This document shows positions 1 to 11,426 of a stretch of 64,000 nt of DNA, one piece after another. The translations under genes and the position numbers were made by a program. The notes beneath the pieces are model-generated. The model made no database searches, was not told the DNA's origin, and worked only from the letters and a program-made list of their open reading frames with translations. The DNA comes from Ceratopteris richardii (taxonomy: Eukaryota; Streptophyta; Polypodiopsida; Polypodiales; Pteridaceae). The stretch's first letter is position 1. Every line of letters starts with the position of its first letter. The DNA is taken from contig CM035433.1 of NCBI GenBank assembly GCA_020310875.1, positions 106,532,758 to 106,596,757 of the forward strand. The letters are read 5' to 3'.

Positions 1-2899
1 AGCACTTTTCATGATCGGTGATGGTTGGCCCTTCTTGGATTCTGGCCTGATATGCTTTAAGCATCATATTAAGGTCCTCGGGAGTGGGGTCAGCTAGGAC
101 TGATCCTACTCTAGGGGGTGGTGGGATTTGATGAGGCGGTGGGGAAGGTGGTGGGTCGGATGGAGATGGGAGTGGTGGGGGCGGGGTAATGTGAGAGGGA
201 GTTGGAGCTGTGAGTTCAGTTATCCTCGCTTTGGTTTCTCTTATGCTTTCTTCAAGTTCGTTTATCTTTTTTGCCCATTGTCTTTTCATTCTTTCTCGAC
301 TATCTTTCCATGCTCTAGTTCTTTTCTTTGTTACGCTCTCGGTTTCACTCGCCTCTGAGTTCTTTTCCTGGTCTACCCCTTGATTCTGCTGCAAGGCTTG
401 AGCACGAGTGACTACCTGCACTGGTGCAGTGGAAGTGACACTTCCTGAGGCATCCACAACCAACCCAATCACATTGATAGGAGTGATTTTTGGCATGTTA
501 TTGGGGTTCTTTGGGCAATCTCGTAAGAGATGCTCTTTTCCACAATCTTGGCAAAAGCCTTGGATCGTCACGGACTGATTTTGTGTAGGTGCAGGTAAGG
601 GACAATCACGAATGAAGTGATCCCCCTGACATCGGTAGCATGGTCCTCTAGGAAAGGGTGGTCGTACCTGCCTAGGTTGAGGCCTAGGGTTGGGGTTTGC
701 ATACATGACGTTCGTGTAATCGGACTCCCAACTAGGTTCACTTGGTTCCTCACTATAGTAGGACTCACCATGTTCTGGAGACTGCATGTAGTAAGCTTGG
801 GGACTATCGACATGTGTAGAATCAAAGCTATGGTCACTTGGGTCACTTTCCGAGAGCAATGGGGTTACTGGTACTATGGCCCTATTCAGGTTTTCTTCTG
901 CAACAGCATACTTCACTGGAATCACATTAGCGGGGTTGGGAGGCTGTTGAGCTAGTACCGGTTGGGGTCTCTGTTGGGCTTGATATTGTGGTTGGTAGGT
1001 TTGTTGGGGTCTAGCATATTGTGGTGGTGGATTTTGGTTCTGGTATCGGCCTTGTTGGTAGGGCTGCGGATAGGGTTGCCTAACTGCCTGCTTGTTGTAT
1101 GGGCAATCTTGTGCGGTGTGATTGGTGTATCTCCGTTCTATGGTGCAGTACTGGCTACTAGGGTTTACTTGGGGTTGAGCCATAATGGGACACACATTTG
1201 CCATGTGGTCGCCACCGCATGTATAACACCTCTTCACAGGGGCAAACCTTGGGATTTGTTTGCCAGTGACACCTAATTTCTGAGCTACCTTTTCGGCAAG
1301 TTCCTCAATTGATGTGGATTGCGTGGAAGAGTGACTAGATGCACTATCTGAATCTTTGTAGATTTTGGAGAGCTCTAGTTCTTCCCCTAGGTTATCTTCA
1401 ATGTCAATGCACATGCGTACACACTCTTCTATAGTCCTAGGGTCCTTCAGGTACACATAGGATCTCAATTTTGTACTCAGCAATCCATCAAGGAATAAGG
1501 CTACTTGTTTAGCAGATGTGGGTAATTCCGAAATAGGGCACCTTTCGAGATATTGTCTAAATCTTCTTCCTGCAAGTCTGACAGTCTCTTGGGGGGTCTG
1601 TTTGAAGCTGTGAATCAATGAGGAGGTATTGTGCCTTATGCCACTCTTAGAGAACTCTACAATGAAGGCCTCTAGGAGTTGGTCTATGCACCTGAACTGA
1701 CGCTCATCCAATGGTTGAAACCATGTAAGTGCTGTGTTCCTAAGGGTTAGACCGAAGGCATTGTACTGCGTGAACAGATCTTCCACTTGTTCAGCTCTCA
1801 AGACTTGCTTGAACTCTGCCACATGATCATAGGGATCTCCTGTGCCGTCAAAGTAATTCTTCATGGACTTAACTAGCTGGGTGGGTCTCAAAGTTCTTGT
1901 ATGCTCTCTAGACCTCGGCAGAGGGAATCCATCTACATTTCTTTGGTTCCTGTGGGCTCTATGCATCTCAGGTTCTACCCTATTCGTATCTGTTCTCGTT
2001 CTTTCTCTGCCCACTGGGTTGGCAAAACTCACTTCTGGTCTATCTCTACTTCTGTCTCTTTGCGTACCATGAGCTTGGGAAGTTCCAGCCCCAGAGTGAC
2101 CATAGGATACATTTGATCTTGGTTGGGGGAAAATAAATTCACCCTTCCAAGTGTAGGCATGCCTATCATTTTCTGTCACCACAAAGATCCGTTCTGAAGC
2201 ATGATCTAAATAGGTCGCTCTGCCTGGGCTGTCCGGATCCTTAAACTCATAGACCATGATATTTCCTATGTCTGTCGGCTGATTAGACTTATACCTCCAA
2301 AAGGCTTCATCAGTTTCTCGATTGAGGAGCAATTCTATGCTCTTGTTGTCTTGGGGGACCCATTCAGGCGTGATAATCCTAGTGAGAACTGATTTTCCTC
2401 GAGGGGTTCTAGGTTCCGCACCCATGTTCCCTTGCTCCAGGTCACCTAAGTCCGCTTCTGAGATTACATTCCCAAAGTCATCGGTCCTATCAGGGTGACT
2501 AGTGACTACATATATAGTTCCTTCTTTGTCCAGGTATGCACCATTTTCAAACTTGACAGCTGGGTGCTCTAGTCCAATGGATTGGTCAGGGTTTTTAATC
2601 TGGACCACCGATCTTCCTAGGCCGTCCTCATAGATGCTAGCACCTAGTCGGTTGGTCCTAAGATATTCCAGCTGTGTTTTGTAAGGGCCTTCTACCCTGT
2701 ACAAATAAGGCACACCTGAACTTCCCGTAGGTCTCTCCATGCCTTGAGACATTTCTGACTCACTGGTCTCAGAGCTAGGGTAGTATGAGTGGTGGCTCAA
2801 CTGCTGGGCCCAAGACCTTGCAGTGTGATTGACACTAGCCTCTGAAGACCTAAGGCTTTGTCTCTCTCGTGCTAGGTGTCGTCCTGATCTAAGGTTCAT
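1..2899 (-). CDS. gag: gypsy gag polyprotein (RLG-1), open to the window edge
   Basis: A frame of about 966 codons from an ATG at 2899 stays open to the window edge. It begins MNLRSGRHL, a start common in plant gypsy gag. The N-terminal third is a family-specific region. The capsid-like core lies at about 1400-1870 and contains ALTWFQPL and RRFRQYLERCP. Zinc knuckles follow near 1190-1232 (CYTCGGDHMANVCP), 604-645 (CYRCQGDHFIRDCP) and 513-555 (CQDCGKEHLLRDCP), with a knuckle-like CTIERRYTNH stretch near 1105-1150. Past the knuckles come a charged helix rich in R, K and E and a proline-rich linker. Gag packages the RNA in virus-like particles. The frame looks whole as far as it can be seen. 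Confidence 0.85.
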   Translation of the reverse strand, partial: MNLRSGRHLARERQSLRSSEASVNHTARSWAQQLSHHSYYPSSETSESEMSQGMERPTGSSGVPYLYRVEGPYKTQLEYLRTNRLGASIYEDGLGRSVVQIKNPDQSIGLEHPAVKFENGAYLDKEGTIYVVTSHPDRTDDFGNVISEADLGDLEQGNMGAEPRTPRGKSVLTRIITPEWVPQDNKSIELLLNRETDEAFWRYKSNQPTDIGNIMVYEFKDPDSPGRATYLDHASERIFVVTENDRHAYTWKGEFIFPQPRSNVSYGHSGAGTSQAHGTQRDRSRDRPEVSFANPVGRERTRTDTNRVEPEMHRAHRNQRNVDGFPLPRSREHTRTLRPTQLVKSMKNYFDGTGDPYDHVAEFKQVLRAEQVEDLFTQYNAFGLTLRNTALTWFQPLDERQFRCIDQLLEAFIVEFSKSGIRHNTSSLIHSFKQTPQETVRLAGRRFRQYLERCPISELPTSAKQVALFLDGLLSTKLRSYVYLKDPRTIEECVRMCIDIEDNLGEELELSKIYKDSDSASSHSSTQSTSIEELAEKVAQKLGVTGKQIPRFAPVKRCYTCGGDHMANVCPIMAQPQVNPSSQYCTIERRYTNHTAQDCPYNKQAVRQPYPQPYQQGRYQNQNPPPQYARPQQTYQPQYQAQQRPQPVLAQQPPNPANVIPVKYAVAEENLNRAIVPVTPLLSESDPSDHSFDSTHVDSPQAYYMQSPEHGESYYSEEPSEPSWESDYTNVMYANPNPRPQPRQVRPPFPRGPCYRCQGDHFIRDCPLPAPTQNQSVTIQGFCQDCGKEHLLRDCPKNPNNMPKITPINVIGLVVDASGSVTSTAPVQVVTRAQALQQNQGVDQEKNSEASETESVTKKRTRAWKDSRERMKRQWAKKINELEESIRETKARITELTAPTPSHITPPPPLPSPSDPPPSPPPHQIPPPPRVGSVLADPTPEDLNMMLKAYQARIQEGPTITDHEKC

Positions 2900-4679
2900 A
2901 TGCCTAACTGATTAGCCCAATTTTTTTCAGAGTACAACCTCGTTGCCGATTAATTGGTACCAGTCACTTAATTTTTTTTTTGGTTATTTATTGTGTTTAT
3001 GGTCTTGTCTGATATCACGTCGTCGGAATACTTGAGTGTTCTTCGTAATTTCAGGTTGATCGTTCCACGTTAGGTTCTTTTCCTTTAGGTTATCGACAGT
3101 ACAGTAACTAAGTTTTTAGCTTGAACTTGAGTTCTTTAATAGTCTTCAACTTGATAACTGCCTATCGTCGTCCTGACTTACTCCTATCTCTACTCGTTCT
3201 TAGCTTGAGCTAGGAATTGACAGAGGGAGTTGAGAATAATCCAACCTTACTTGTTGATCCCTTGCTTTATGGTGCTCAAGAACCCGGTTCTCAAGCTTGC
3301 AAGGAAACCTTGCTTTGTACGCTCTCAGCTGCTCTCAAATGACCTATAAAAGACCCACGGTTAGCTCAATGCTTATATTCAAAGGACAAAACCAACAACT
3401 TTCATTCATGTAACATAAACACATATTTGCATTGTGACTTTTAGGAAAATAATTCTAAAGACCCCTGACTTTGAGCCCCCTGGGTATGGTCAACTTCAAG
3501 ATACCCTATCTAAAAATCAATGCAATATCTTTATAAAAAACAGTTGAGGGCGTGTAGTATATGCTACGAGCTTTCCAACGAGCCCTAGAGCTCAAAAAAT
3601 GGATCTCGTATGAAAAAGTTATGACCGTTCAGGGTTCTAGGGTTACGACAGGGTTCAAACAGGATAACTGTGCGACAGGTTTTCCCCAAGTTGTTTTCCT
3701 AAGGCTTCCCCATGTGCTCAAGAGCATAATATTTGTGCCCAAAATTAGCCCAACTTTTCAATTAACAAACCTTAAAAATTTTGGCTAAAATTGGCTGTCA
3801 ATCGCGATGGATAGGGCTGTCAATCGCGATGGACACTCAGTCAATCGCGATGGACAGAGAATTCAGTCGGTCGCGATGGATACCCAATTCGATCAATCGC
3901 GATGGACAGGCAGTCTGTCGCGATGGTCAGAGACTTCAGTCAATCGCGATGGACACCCAGTCAATCGCGATGGATAGAGGGTTCAGTCGGTCGCGATGGA
4001 CAGGCAGTCTGTCGCGATGGACAGGCAGTCTGTCGCGATGGACAGAGGGTTCAGTCGGTCGCGATGGACAGGCAGTCTGTCGCGATGGACAGGCAGTCTG
4101 TCGCGATGGACAGAGGGTTCAGTCGGTCGCGATGGACAGGCAGTCTGTCGCGATGGACAGGACTGTCAATCGCGATGGACAGAGCTGTCAATCGCGATGG
4201 ACTGAAATTTTGCAAGATTTTCAAAAATTTTAGTGGGAATGTGGTGTGCAGGGTCTCTAGTCCACTGTGGTGCACTCAGATTTACCAACAAGTGAAAATT
4301 TCTGTCAATCGCGATGGACAGAAGGCGGCGACTGCGAGACAGTTTCGTCGAGTTCCGTACCTGCGCGGAAAGCTGGAGATGGTGATGTGACCTGTACCTG
4401 CAAGACAGCTCAGAAAACATGCAAAAAGCAGCACATGCAAATTCGCTCTCTTGCTCTCTCTCACAAGTGAAATGAGGGAAATGAGGTGGAGGTGGGGATA
4501 TAGTCAAAAAACTGAAATTTTCGCGATGACGGATATGGAGGTGGTAGGTGGTGATGATGATGATGGTGATGGAGATGGTGAAGAAAGTAAAAGAAAATCT
4601 ATGAGAGTGAAGAAAATACCTACAACTCCAACGCGTCAACTCTACGTCTTACCATCACACGCTCGTCCTCAAAGCTCGA
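2900..4679 (-). other. leader of RLG-1 between primer site and gag
   Basis: A non-coding leader of 1.78 kb. It holds the TCGCGATGG minisatellite (3790-4318), a GAT-rich triplet stretch near 4550-4580 and AT-rich sequence next to gag. I see no gene in it; open frames across the minisatellite follow its repeat period. Confidence 0.7.
3790..4318. repeat. TCGCGATGG minisatellite in RLG-1 leader
   Basis: I count 19 copies of TCGCGATGG, all in the same orientation and 18 of them in 3799-4200, spaced about 18-25 bp apart. Common units are CAGTCTGTCGCGATGGACAG and GTCAATCGCGATGGACAG. From about 3990 to 4150 they form a higher-order pattern of about 66 bp. Each core holds the palindrome TCGCGA, and many hold ATCGCGAT. 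Confidence 0.95.
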
Positions 4680-4697
4680 TCCCCGGCAACGGCGCCA
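4680..4697 (-). promoter_or_regulatory. primer binding site of RLG-1 (tRNA-Asp type)
   Basis: On the minus strand this reads TGGCGCCGTTGCCGGGGA, the tRNA-Asp-type site known from Athila/Tat-like plant gypsy elements. It sits 8 bp from the LTR end at 4706. Confidence 0.88.
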
Positions 4698-4705
4698 AAA
4701 TTTGG

Positions 4706-5267
4706 TGTAGCTCAATGATGAGTAGCACCTCCTTTAATGTCAATCCGGGAAGACGTGAGGATGGTATGAAGACCTCGAGCAAGTGGCAGCACAAGTGCGT
4801 GAGTGAGAAGCACACAAGCATGCACACACATACACACACACGCGCACACAAGGCAAGACAAAGAGTGAGAATCAATGGAGCTTTTAGATTACTTTCAAAA
4901 TGCTCTTACAAGTTCGTTTCAATTACAATCTAACCTCAAAAATGAGCTCTCTAGCTCTTTTTATAGTTTTTGACTAGCTTTTGGCCCTGTCCAGACCTAG
5001 TGTCCGGCCTAGTTAAAAATTAGGTTCCAGGGCCAATTTGAAGGCTCAAACGGAGTCTAAAAAATACGAAAATTGATATGTAGGTACTTCTAAGGCTCCT
5101 CAAGCTCAAGGACTCCTTGGCTTGCACAAAATGGAGCTACAAAAATATGAAATGGTATTTACAATGATTGTTAGTGATAAGAATCACTGTTAAAAGATGT
5201 AGATTGGAAAAATTGAAGGGCCTATCTGCCAGATTTGCGTCGACTGCTTTGTCTACTTACTCCTTCA
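4706..5267 (-). repeat. 5' LTR of RLG-1
   Basis: It starts TGTAGCTC on the plus strand, next to the primer site, and aligns along most of its length with 52966-53589. Both hold a CA-rich patch (here 4815-4855). The right border near TCCTTCA (about 5260-5267) is inferred from a TG...CA rule and is less sure. Confidence 0.8.
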
Positions 5268-5337
5268 CCTTGTTCTGACTCTCTCCGTTGGCTTCCTTGT
5301 CTCGTCAATCCTTGGGTTCCCTGGCTTCCTTGTCTAG

Positions 5338-6938
5338 TCAGTCCTTGGGTGCCCATACTGCTCTCAACAATGCTCTTATCAGAGTCTCCAGACTTTGTGA
5401 TTTTTTGGTCTCTTCCTGAGTCTGTATATTTTGTGGTTGGTTATTGTTTGACTGTTCCATAGCCTCTTCTTCCAAATTTTTACCCATTCTCATTTTTCTT
5501 TCCCATCTCCCTTTTTGTCTTTTTTTCTTTTCTTTTGGAAATGGAATTTTCTTATGTTCCTGTGTATGTGTCTCCTTTGTTGTTTCTTGTTGTTTAGCTT
5601 GTGCTCTTGTTATAGCATTTACAGTTACCTGGTCATGGTCACTCAATTTTTCTTGCTCCATTACGTTAACTGTTTTTAATGGTATGTTACTAAATGTGTT
5701 CTATTGTTTTTGAGGGTTTCTTGGACAATCTTTTATTAAGTGTTCCCTGCCACAATCCTTGCAATAGGCTCCTTCTATTCTTAGTGTAGGAGGTTGTGGG
5801 TAGTCTCTAATGAAATGTTCTTCCCCACATCTATAACAAGTTATCTTTTGACTCCCTTTGAATTGAAGTTTCTGATTGGACATGTAATTATTAGTTATAT
5901 ACATGAATGTGGCTGTGTCCATTTCAATTCTCCCATTTCCCAAATCCAAGGCTTGCAGTTCTAGTTCTCTTTGTTCATATCCCTCCCAATCTTCTTGATA
6001 TCCTTCATTCCAATGATAATCCTCTCTGTAAGATGATCTAAGTCTTGAGCTCTCTTCTTCTATTGGTGTGTATTTTATTGGTACTACATTTGTTGGTAAT
6101 GGTGGTTGTTGTCCCAGTACCGGTCTTGGTTGCTCAACAAATCCAGATTCTCTTTGTAAGTTGTGTTGGTTCACATATTCTCTTTCTTTAATGGGTTGTT
6201 TATTGTAGAAGCATTCTTCTATGGTATGATTTGTCCATTTTCTTTCCAATGTACAGTATTTGAGTGTTTTTCTATCTTGCAAATGTTGTGGTTTTTGATA
6301 AGGACATTGTTGAACCAAATGATTTTCTCCACAGTTATAGCATTTTTTATTTGTTACTATCCTGGTGTTTATCAAATTTTACTTGGTGTTAACTTCTAGG
6401 GCTTTAGCAATGTCTTGTGCTAATTCTTCTACTGGTGGGATTTTATCTTCATTTGTTCTAGGTTGATCAAATGCTAACAGATCTTGTCCCCTGTTATCCT
6501 CTAAGTCTACTGCCTCTTTCACACATGCTCCTAGGTCAGGACATCTCCTATCATACACCAAGGTTCTTAATTGTGCACTTCTCAGTCCTTCTATGAATAG
6601 AGATACTTGTCTTGCCATGGATGGTACCTCCTCTCTGGGACATCTATCAATGTATTGCTTGAATCTCCTAGCTGTCTCTCTGACATTTTCATCTTTTTGC
6701 TCTTTAAAATTATGTATCAAAGTAGCTGTACTATGTTTTATTCCAGTTTTTGAGAATTCCCCTATGAAGGATTCAAGGAAAGATTCAATATCTGGATACA
6801 TTTCCTTTCTCAAGGGAATGAACCAAGATAGTGCAGGTCCAGTTAGGGTTAGACCAAATCCTTCGAATTGCGCTTTGTAATCCTCTACTTCTTTTGCCCT
6901 AATTAATTGTCTAAATTCTGCAGCATGAGCATGAGGAT
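5338..6938 (-). pseudogene. gag: RLG-2 gag, core and nucleocapsid part
   Basis: This fossil gag part carries the capsid-like core at about 6400-6930 (GPALSWFIPL, RRFKQYIDRCP), then zinc knuckles CYNCGENHLVQQCP, CYRCGEEHFIRDYP and CKDCGREHLIKDCP between about 5720 and 6360. A lysine-rich tail containing ITRAQAKQQ follows near 5590-5660. The order and spacing match the gag of RLG-1. RLC-A separates it from its N-terminal part at 12017-12519. It is broken, with a few breaks. Confidence 0.8.
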
Positions 6939-6943
6939 CAGAA
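6939..6943. repeat. target site duplication of RLC-A, left
   Basis: CAGAA directly flanks the left LTR end and matches 12012-12016. Confidence 0.9.
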
Positions 6944-7173
6944 TGTTGGAGATAGATGTCTGCGGAAGCACGCGAACAACACAAGGAAGAAGAAGAAGCT
7001 TGGAGCACAACACACAAGACTGAATGTATTACTAGAGAATGTACAAAGATAAGTAGCCCATTAGGGCAATAGGCGTATATACAAGCCGAGGGAAAAAAAC
7101 CTCCTAAAGAGGGAAAAAAGTTTCCTAGTGGTCCTAGTGTGTTCACACACATCACTACCTAAATATATCAACA
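6944..7173 (-). repeat. 3' LTR of RLC-A
   Basis: 230 bp, TGTTGGAG...ATATCAACA on the plus strand. The polypurine tract (minus-strand CCCAGGGGGGATT) lies directly to its right at 7174-7188. Confidence 0.95.
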
Positions 7174-7249
7174 AATCCCCCCTGGGAGTGATGCGGTGAA
7201 CAAGGAGCTGGCACTCAAGTATAAGGAAGTGCCAAGCTATGTGGAAATC

Positions 7250-7960
7250 ACTCCACAAAAGGAAGTAAGCCCAAAGCTTTGCGGAAAGCTTCAAACTTCT
7301 CCCTAGGCAGAGCCTTTGTGAAAAGGTCTGCTATTTTCTCCTGCGTGGGCACATATGCCAAGCTGATCTCCCCAGCAGAGAACTTCTCCCTGACATAGTG
7401 ATAATGCACCTCAATGTGCTTAGTGCGAGCATGGAACACAGGGTTCCTTGCAACTGCCAATGCGCTCTGACTGTCAGTGAAGATGGTGGTGGCAGAAGAC
7501 TGGCCAACAATCAAATCAGCCATAAGGCGTTTGAGCCACACAAACTCAACAGTTGCTGTGAAAGCTGCGCTATACTCAGCCTCACAACTGGAAGTGGCCA
7601 CAGTAGGCTGCTTCTTGCTCAACCAAGATATACATGAGCTACCAAGCATGAAGCAAAAACCACTGGTGGACACATGAGTGTCATAGCAACCAGCCCAATC
7701 TGAGTTAGAAAAAGCATGCAAATCTGGCAGTAGTGATCCCCCCTTGGGATAAAACAACCCAAGTAGCCGAGTACCACTCAAGTAGTGAAAGCTGCACTTA
7801 ACCGCCTTCCAATGTGTGACTCCTAAGCAATGCATAAACCTGCTCATCTGTGAGACAGTAAACTGAATATCTGGTCGAGTAATGCATAAGTAAATCAAGC
7901 ATCCAACAGCCTGTTGATAGAGAACAACATCAAATGCATCTCCAACATCATGAAGACTCA
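7250..7960 (-). pseudogene. pol: RLC-A RNase H region
   Basis: The C-terminal part of the copia polyprotein. It shows RYLCITRPDIQF-like connection-domain sequence, then the RNase H core with SGFCFMLGSSCISWLSKKQP, SSCEAEYSA and TDSQSALAVA, and ends in KHIEVHYHYVREK and IADLFTKALP, the standard copia terminus. RNase H removes the RNA strand during reverse transcription. It belongs to a broken polyprotein. Confidence 0.88.
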
Positions 7961-7999
7961 ATCATAAACCTGTCTCCATAGGAGTGGCAATAGGCTTAC

Positions 8000-9430
8000 A
8001 GTCTTCAAGGCCAAAACGCTACAATAATGTGTCAATATATTTCGTTTGACACAAAGCCATTCCACCATCAACTTGCATAAACTAAATGCCCAAATAGTGA
8101 TGCAAATGCCCCAAATCAGACATCTCAAATGAGGCATGCAAATCAGCCTTGAAATCAGCAATATACTTCTCAATAGGACCAGTGAGCAGCATGTCATCAA
8201 CATAGACAACAATGATTAAAAGTACATCATTAGCACGCTTAACATATAAGGTGCTTTCAGTTGGACTCTTCTCAAAACCATGTGCAACTAGATAGGCATG
8301 TATCTTCTCATACCAAGCACGTGGTGCTTGCTTTAAACCATATAATGCCTTCTTTAACCTACACACCTGGTTTTCATGCTCTTTCTGCACAAAGCCACGG
8401 GGCTGAAAAACATACACTTCTTCATGCAAGTCACCATTCAGAAATGCCGTTTTAATGTCCAACTGATGTACATTCCAACCTTGATGGGCTGCAAGTGCAC
8501 AAATACTCCGAACAGTAGTCATACGGCATGTAGGTGCAAAGGTCTCATCAAAGTCAATGCCTCTTTCCTACGCATAACCCTTTGCAACAAGCCTAGCCTT
8601 ATACCTATCAACTGTACCATCAGGTTTACGCTTCAGCTTGTATACCCACTTAGTGCTAATGGCCTTCTTGCCAGGAGGCAAGTCACATAAAGACCATGTA
8701 CCATTCTTCATTATAGCATCATATTCAGATTGCATAGAAGCCATCCAATTTTCTGAATTCTGTGCTTCATCAAAAGAAACAGGCTCATTCTCATCACAGA
8801 GACTAGATGCAGCCATAGCATAGCAATCTGATGCAAAGGAGCCACTATGAGAGCCTGAACGAGTACGATATGACAAAGGTGCATCTAATTTGTTGTCACG
8901 CAAAGTCTGCACCAGCCATTTTGGCATAGTTTTTGCCTGCTCAATATCAGCTCTCTCATCAACAAGTGTGTCATGTAAATCTGCATCAGAAATGGAATGA
9001 TCTGCATCATCATATGAAACCTGCAAAGGCTGAGAAGTTGCCTCATTAGGACCAGCACTAGACTGTCCACCTGTAAAAAGAGGCATCAAAGTATCATACA
9101 TGTCTTTGGAGCTAACAGATGTCTCCTTAGTACATGAAAGCAATGGCTGAATAGCATCTTCCACAAAGACAACATCACGGCTAACCAGAATGCGTTTAGT
9201 CTGTGGATGATACAGACGATAGCCTTTACTTTCAGAACTGTACCCAACGAAAATACATTTTACTACCTTATCATCCAATTTTTTGCGATGTTGTTTAGGC
9301 ACTAGTGCATATGCCAAACAACCAAAAACACGAAGATGAGCAACAGATGGCTTGCGGTCATGCCAAGCCTCATATGGAGTGATAGACTGCAGCGCTTTAG
9401 TGGGACACCTGTTCAGTACATATGCTGCAC
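8000..9430 (-). pseudogene. pol: RLC-A integrase end and reverse transcriptase region
   Basis: It holds the integrase C-terminal segment (YVLNRCPTKAL, PYEAWHDRKP, LRVFGCLAYA, FVGYSSESKGYRLY), a linker, and the copia reverse transcriptase with WVYKLKRKPDGTVDRYKARL, LDIKTAFLNGDL, GLKQAPRAWY and the catalytic YVDDMLL. It belongs to a broken polyprotein. Confidence 0.9.
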
Positions 9431-10600
9431 ACATGACAGCCTCAAGCTAGAAACTATGAGGTAAAGCCTGACTCTTGACCATACACCTCGCCATCTCCAT
9501 GAGAGACCTGTTCTTCCGTTCAGCAACTCCATTCTGTTGAGGTGTATACGGCACTGTACACTGGTGTTTTATCCCACGTTCAGCCAGAAATGCATTAAAA
9601 TCAGAAGACATATATTCCCCCCCTCGATTAGAACGGAGGGTGCCCATTTTACATGCTGACAGATTTTCAGCCAAAACCAAAAATTGTTTAAAGCACATGA
9701 ACACCTCGGACTTTGCTTTGAGTGGATATACCCATGCATGCCTGGAAAAATCATCAATGAAAGTCACGAAGTAAAGGTAATTTCCAAAAGAGGGTGTATG
9801 CATAGGACCACAAACATCACTATGTACAAGTTGCAATTTCTGTGTAAGCTTGGGCAAAGAAGACACCATATCAGATTTCTGCAGGTGTAGCAAACTAGCA
9901 AAATTTAGATGACCAAAGCGTGCATGCCAAAGCTTTGCATCTAACATAGCCTGAGAATCATGAACTGCACATGCCGAATCATTCGCAGATCTTCCATAGA
10001 CTATGAGCTTATACAGCCCACGACATAAAATGCCAGAAGCAATAATAACATCGCCATTTGACAGATCATGAACTATACATCTGTCATCAATAGATTTCAC
10101 AACCAAGCCAATCTTGGCTGATGCAGAAACTGATAACAGATTCTTCTTGATCCCTGGCACAAATAAAGCATCTGACAAGGTGAAAGAACTACCATCAGCA
10201 GTAGTCAGAATGATCTTACCAACTCCCTTAACAGGATAAGAGGAGTTGTTGGCGCATGTGACAATATTCCCTGTATGGGCAGGCTCGAGTGAAGAGAAGA
10301 AACTGCACTGCGAGGTAACATGTTTGGTCGCCCCACTGTCAAAGTACCAAACATCTGAGTCCACTGCAGACATGCACTGCTCATGAGAAGATGGGTCAAA
10401 ACTGCAAACAGTAGTAAATGCCCATTCTTCTTCCTGCACAAGATTAGTAGACTCTGTTTTTGGTGTAGAGGCTTCTGCAACAACCATTCCAACCTCCTTT
10501 TTCTTTGCCTCTTTTGCAGCCAGTTTTGGACAGTTCTTTATGATATGATCATTCCCTTTATAGTAATTGCAAAACAATTTCTGCTTTTCTGATTTCTTCT
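9430..10600 (-). pseudogene. pol: RLC-A zinc knuckle, protease and integrase region
   Basis: In order: a knuckle-like CNYYKGNDHIIKNCP; an aspartic protease with WYFDSGATKHVTS; a pre-integrase zinc domain with LWHARFGHLNFASLL; and the integrase core with LVHSDVCGPM, FIDDFSRHAWVYPL and PYTPQQNGVAERKNRSLMEM. Protease cuts the polyprotein and integrase inserts the cDNA. It belongs to a broken polyprotein. Confidence 0.9.
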
Positions 10601-10679
10601 CATCTTTATCCTGGTTCTTCGAATGTGCAACATTTGCAGATTTCTGCTTACTAGTAGAAGAGCTCTATTTTCCTTTGCC

Positions 10680-11426
10680 CTTCGGACTAGCCAGGAAAGC
10701 TTGATCTACAACACGCATAATGGACCTGTTCTACCTGGACTGATCTTCCTGCAACAGAACAGAAACTAACTCCTCAAATGATAAGGCATTCGGATTACCT
10801 TTCATCATCAACCGAAGAGTAGAAGCAAAACTCTGATATGAATCAGGAAGACCATTCAGAACGGTCTGCACAAGTGAGCTATCTGGTATAACCTCATCAA
10901 CAGAAATCAACTGTTCCTTCAAATCTTTGATCTTCGTCAAGAAACTGTCCATAGAATCACCTTCATTCATGTGCTCACTCTCCAACTGTTTTCTTAGGTA
11001 AGCAACACGAGCCTCATTCCTAGCTTGGTACAATGTGGTAAGTGTATCCCAAGCATCCCTAGCTGTTCTGCAAGAGCGAATATGAGGAATAATGGCACGT
11101 TTGACAGACAAAGCTATCAATGCATGTGCCTGGGCATCTCTGCCATCCCAACGAATCTGCTCTATAGTAGGTGGAGCAAAAACAGCAGCACGAACAGGAA
11201 TCTGTGGAGTATCATCTTCGACACCATCTTCATCAGCTCCAGCACCTGTATTTGCAGTACCTGTAGTCAGAGGTGTAACAGGACGTCTTTCAACACCCTG
11301 CACAATGTTCCACAATCCTTTTGCAACCAATACATGGTGCATCATATAAGCCCATAACGGGTAGTTTGTACCATCCAACTTATCCTCAACAACCAACCTA
11401 CAGAATACATCACTGCTTTCAGCCAT
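10680..11426 (-). pseudogene. gag: RLC-A gag region
   Basis: A copia gag of the UBN2-like type. It starts MAESSDVFCRLVVEDKLDGT, followed by NYPLWAYMMHHVLVAKGLW, then the helical core with AWDTLTTLYQARNEARVAYL, DSFLTKIKDLKEQL and VLNGLPDSYQSFASTLRLM. It is the first coding region after the 5' LTR and primer site. Confidence 0.88.

Larger units (their letters stand above)
1..5267 (-). mobile_element. RLG-1, Ty3/gypsy LTR element, 5' part
   Basis: The 5' part of a minus-strand gypsy element. Reading right to left it has an LTR (4706 to about 5267), a tRNA-Asp-type primer site (4680-4697), a 1.8-kb leader with a minisatellite, and a gag frame that runs off the left edge. Pol and the other LTR lie outside the window. 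The LTR is clearly related to the one at 52966-53589, so RLG-1 and RLG-F belong to one family, but their internal regions point outward. RLG-1 abuts gag sequence of a different element (RLG-2) on its right, so it probably inserted there. The visible part shows no break, which suggests it is fairly young. The right LTR border is uncertain by about 15 bp. Confidence 0.8.

Noticed and set aside
3781-4390. Overlapping frames with repeated DGQAVCR or MDRQSVA
   Set aside because: They are translations of the TCGCGATGG minisatellite and lie in a retroelement leader.
4680-4697. A match to the 3' end of a tRNA, as if a tRNA gene fragment
   Set aside because: Position and orientation next to LTRs show it is a primer binding site. 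The same applies to 11768-11779, 15008-15025, 27721-27739, 31149-31160 and 35089-35106.
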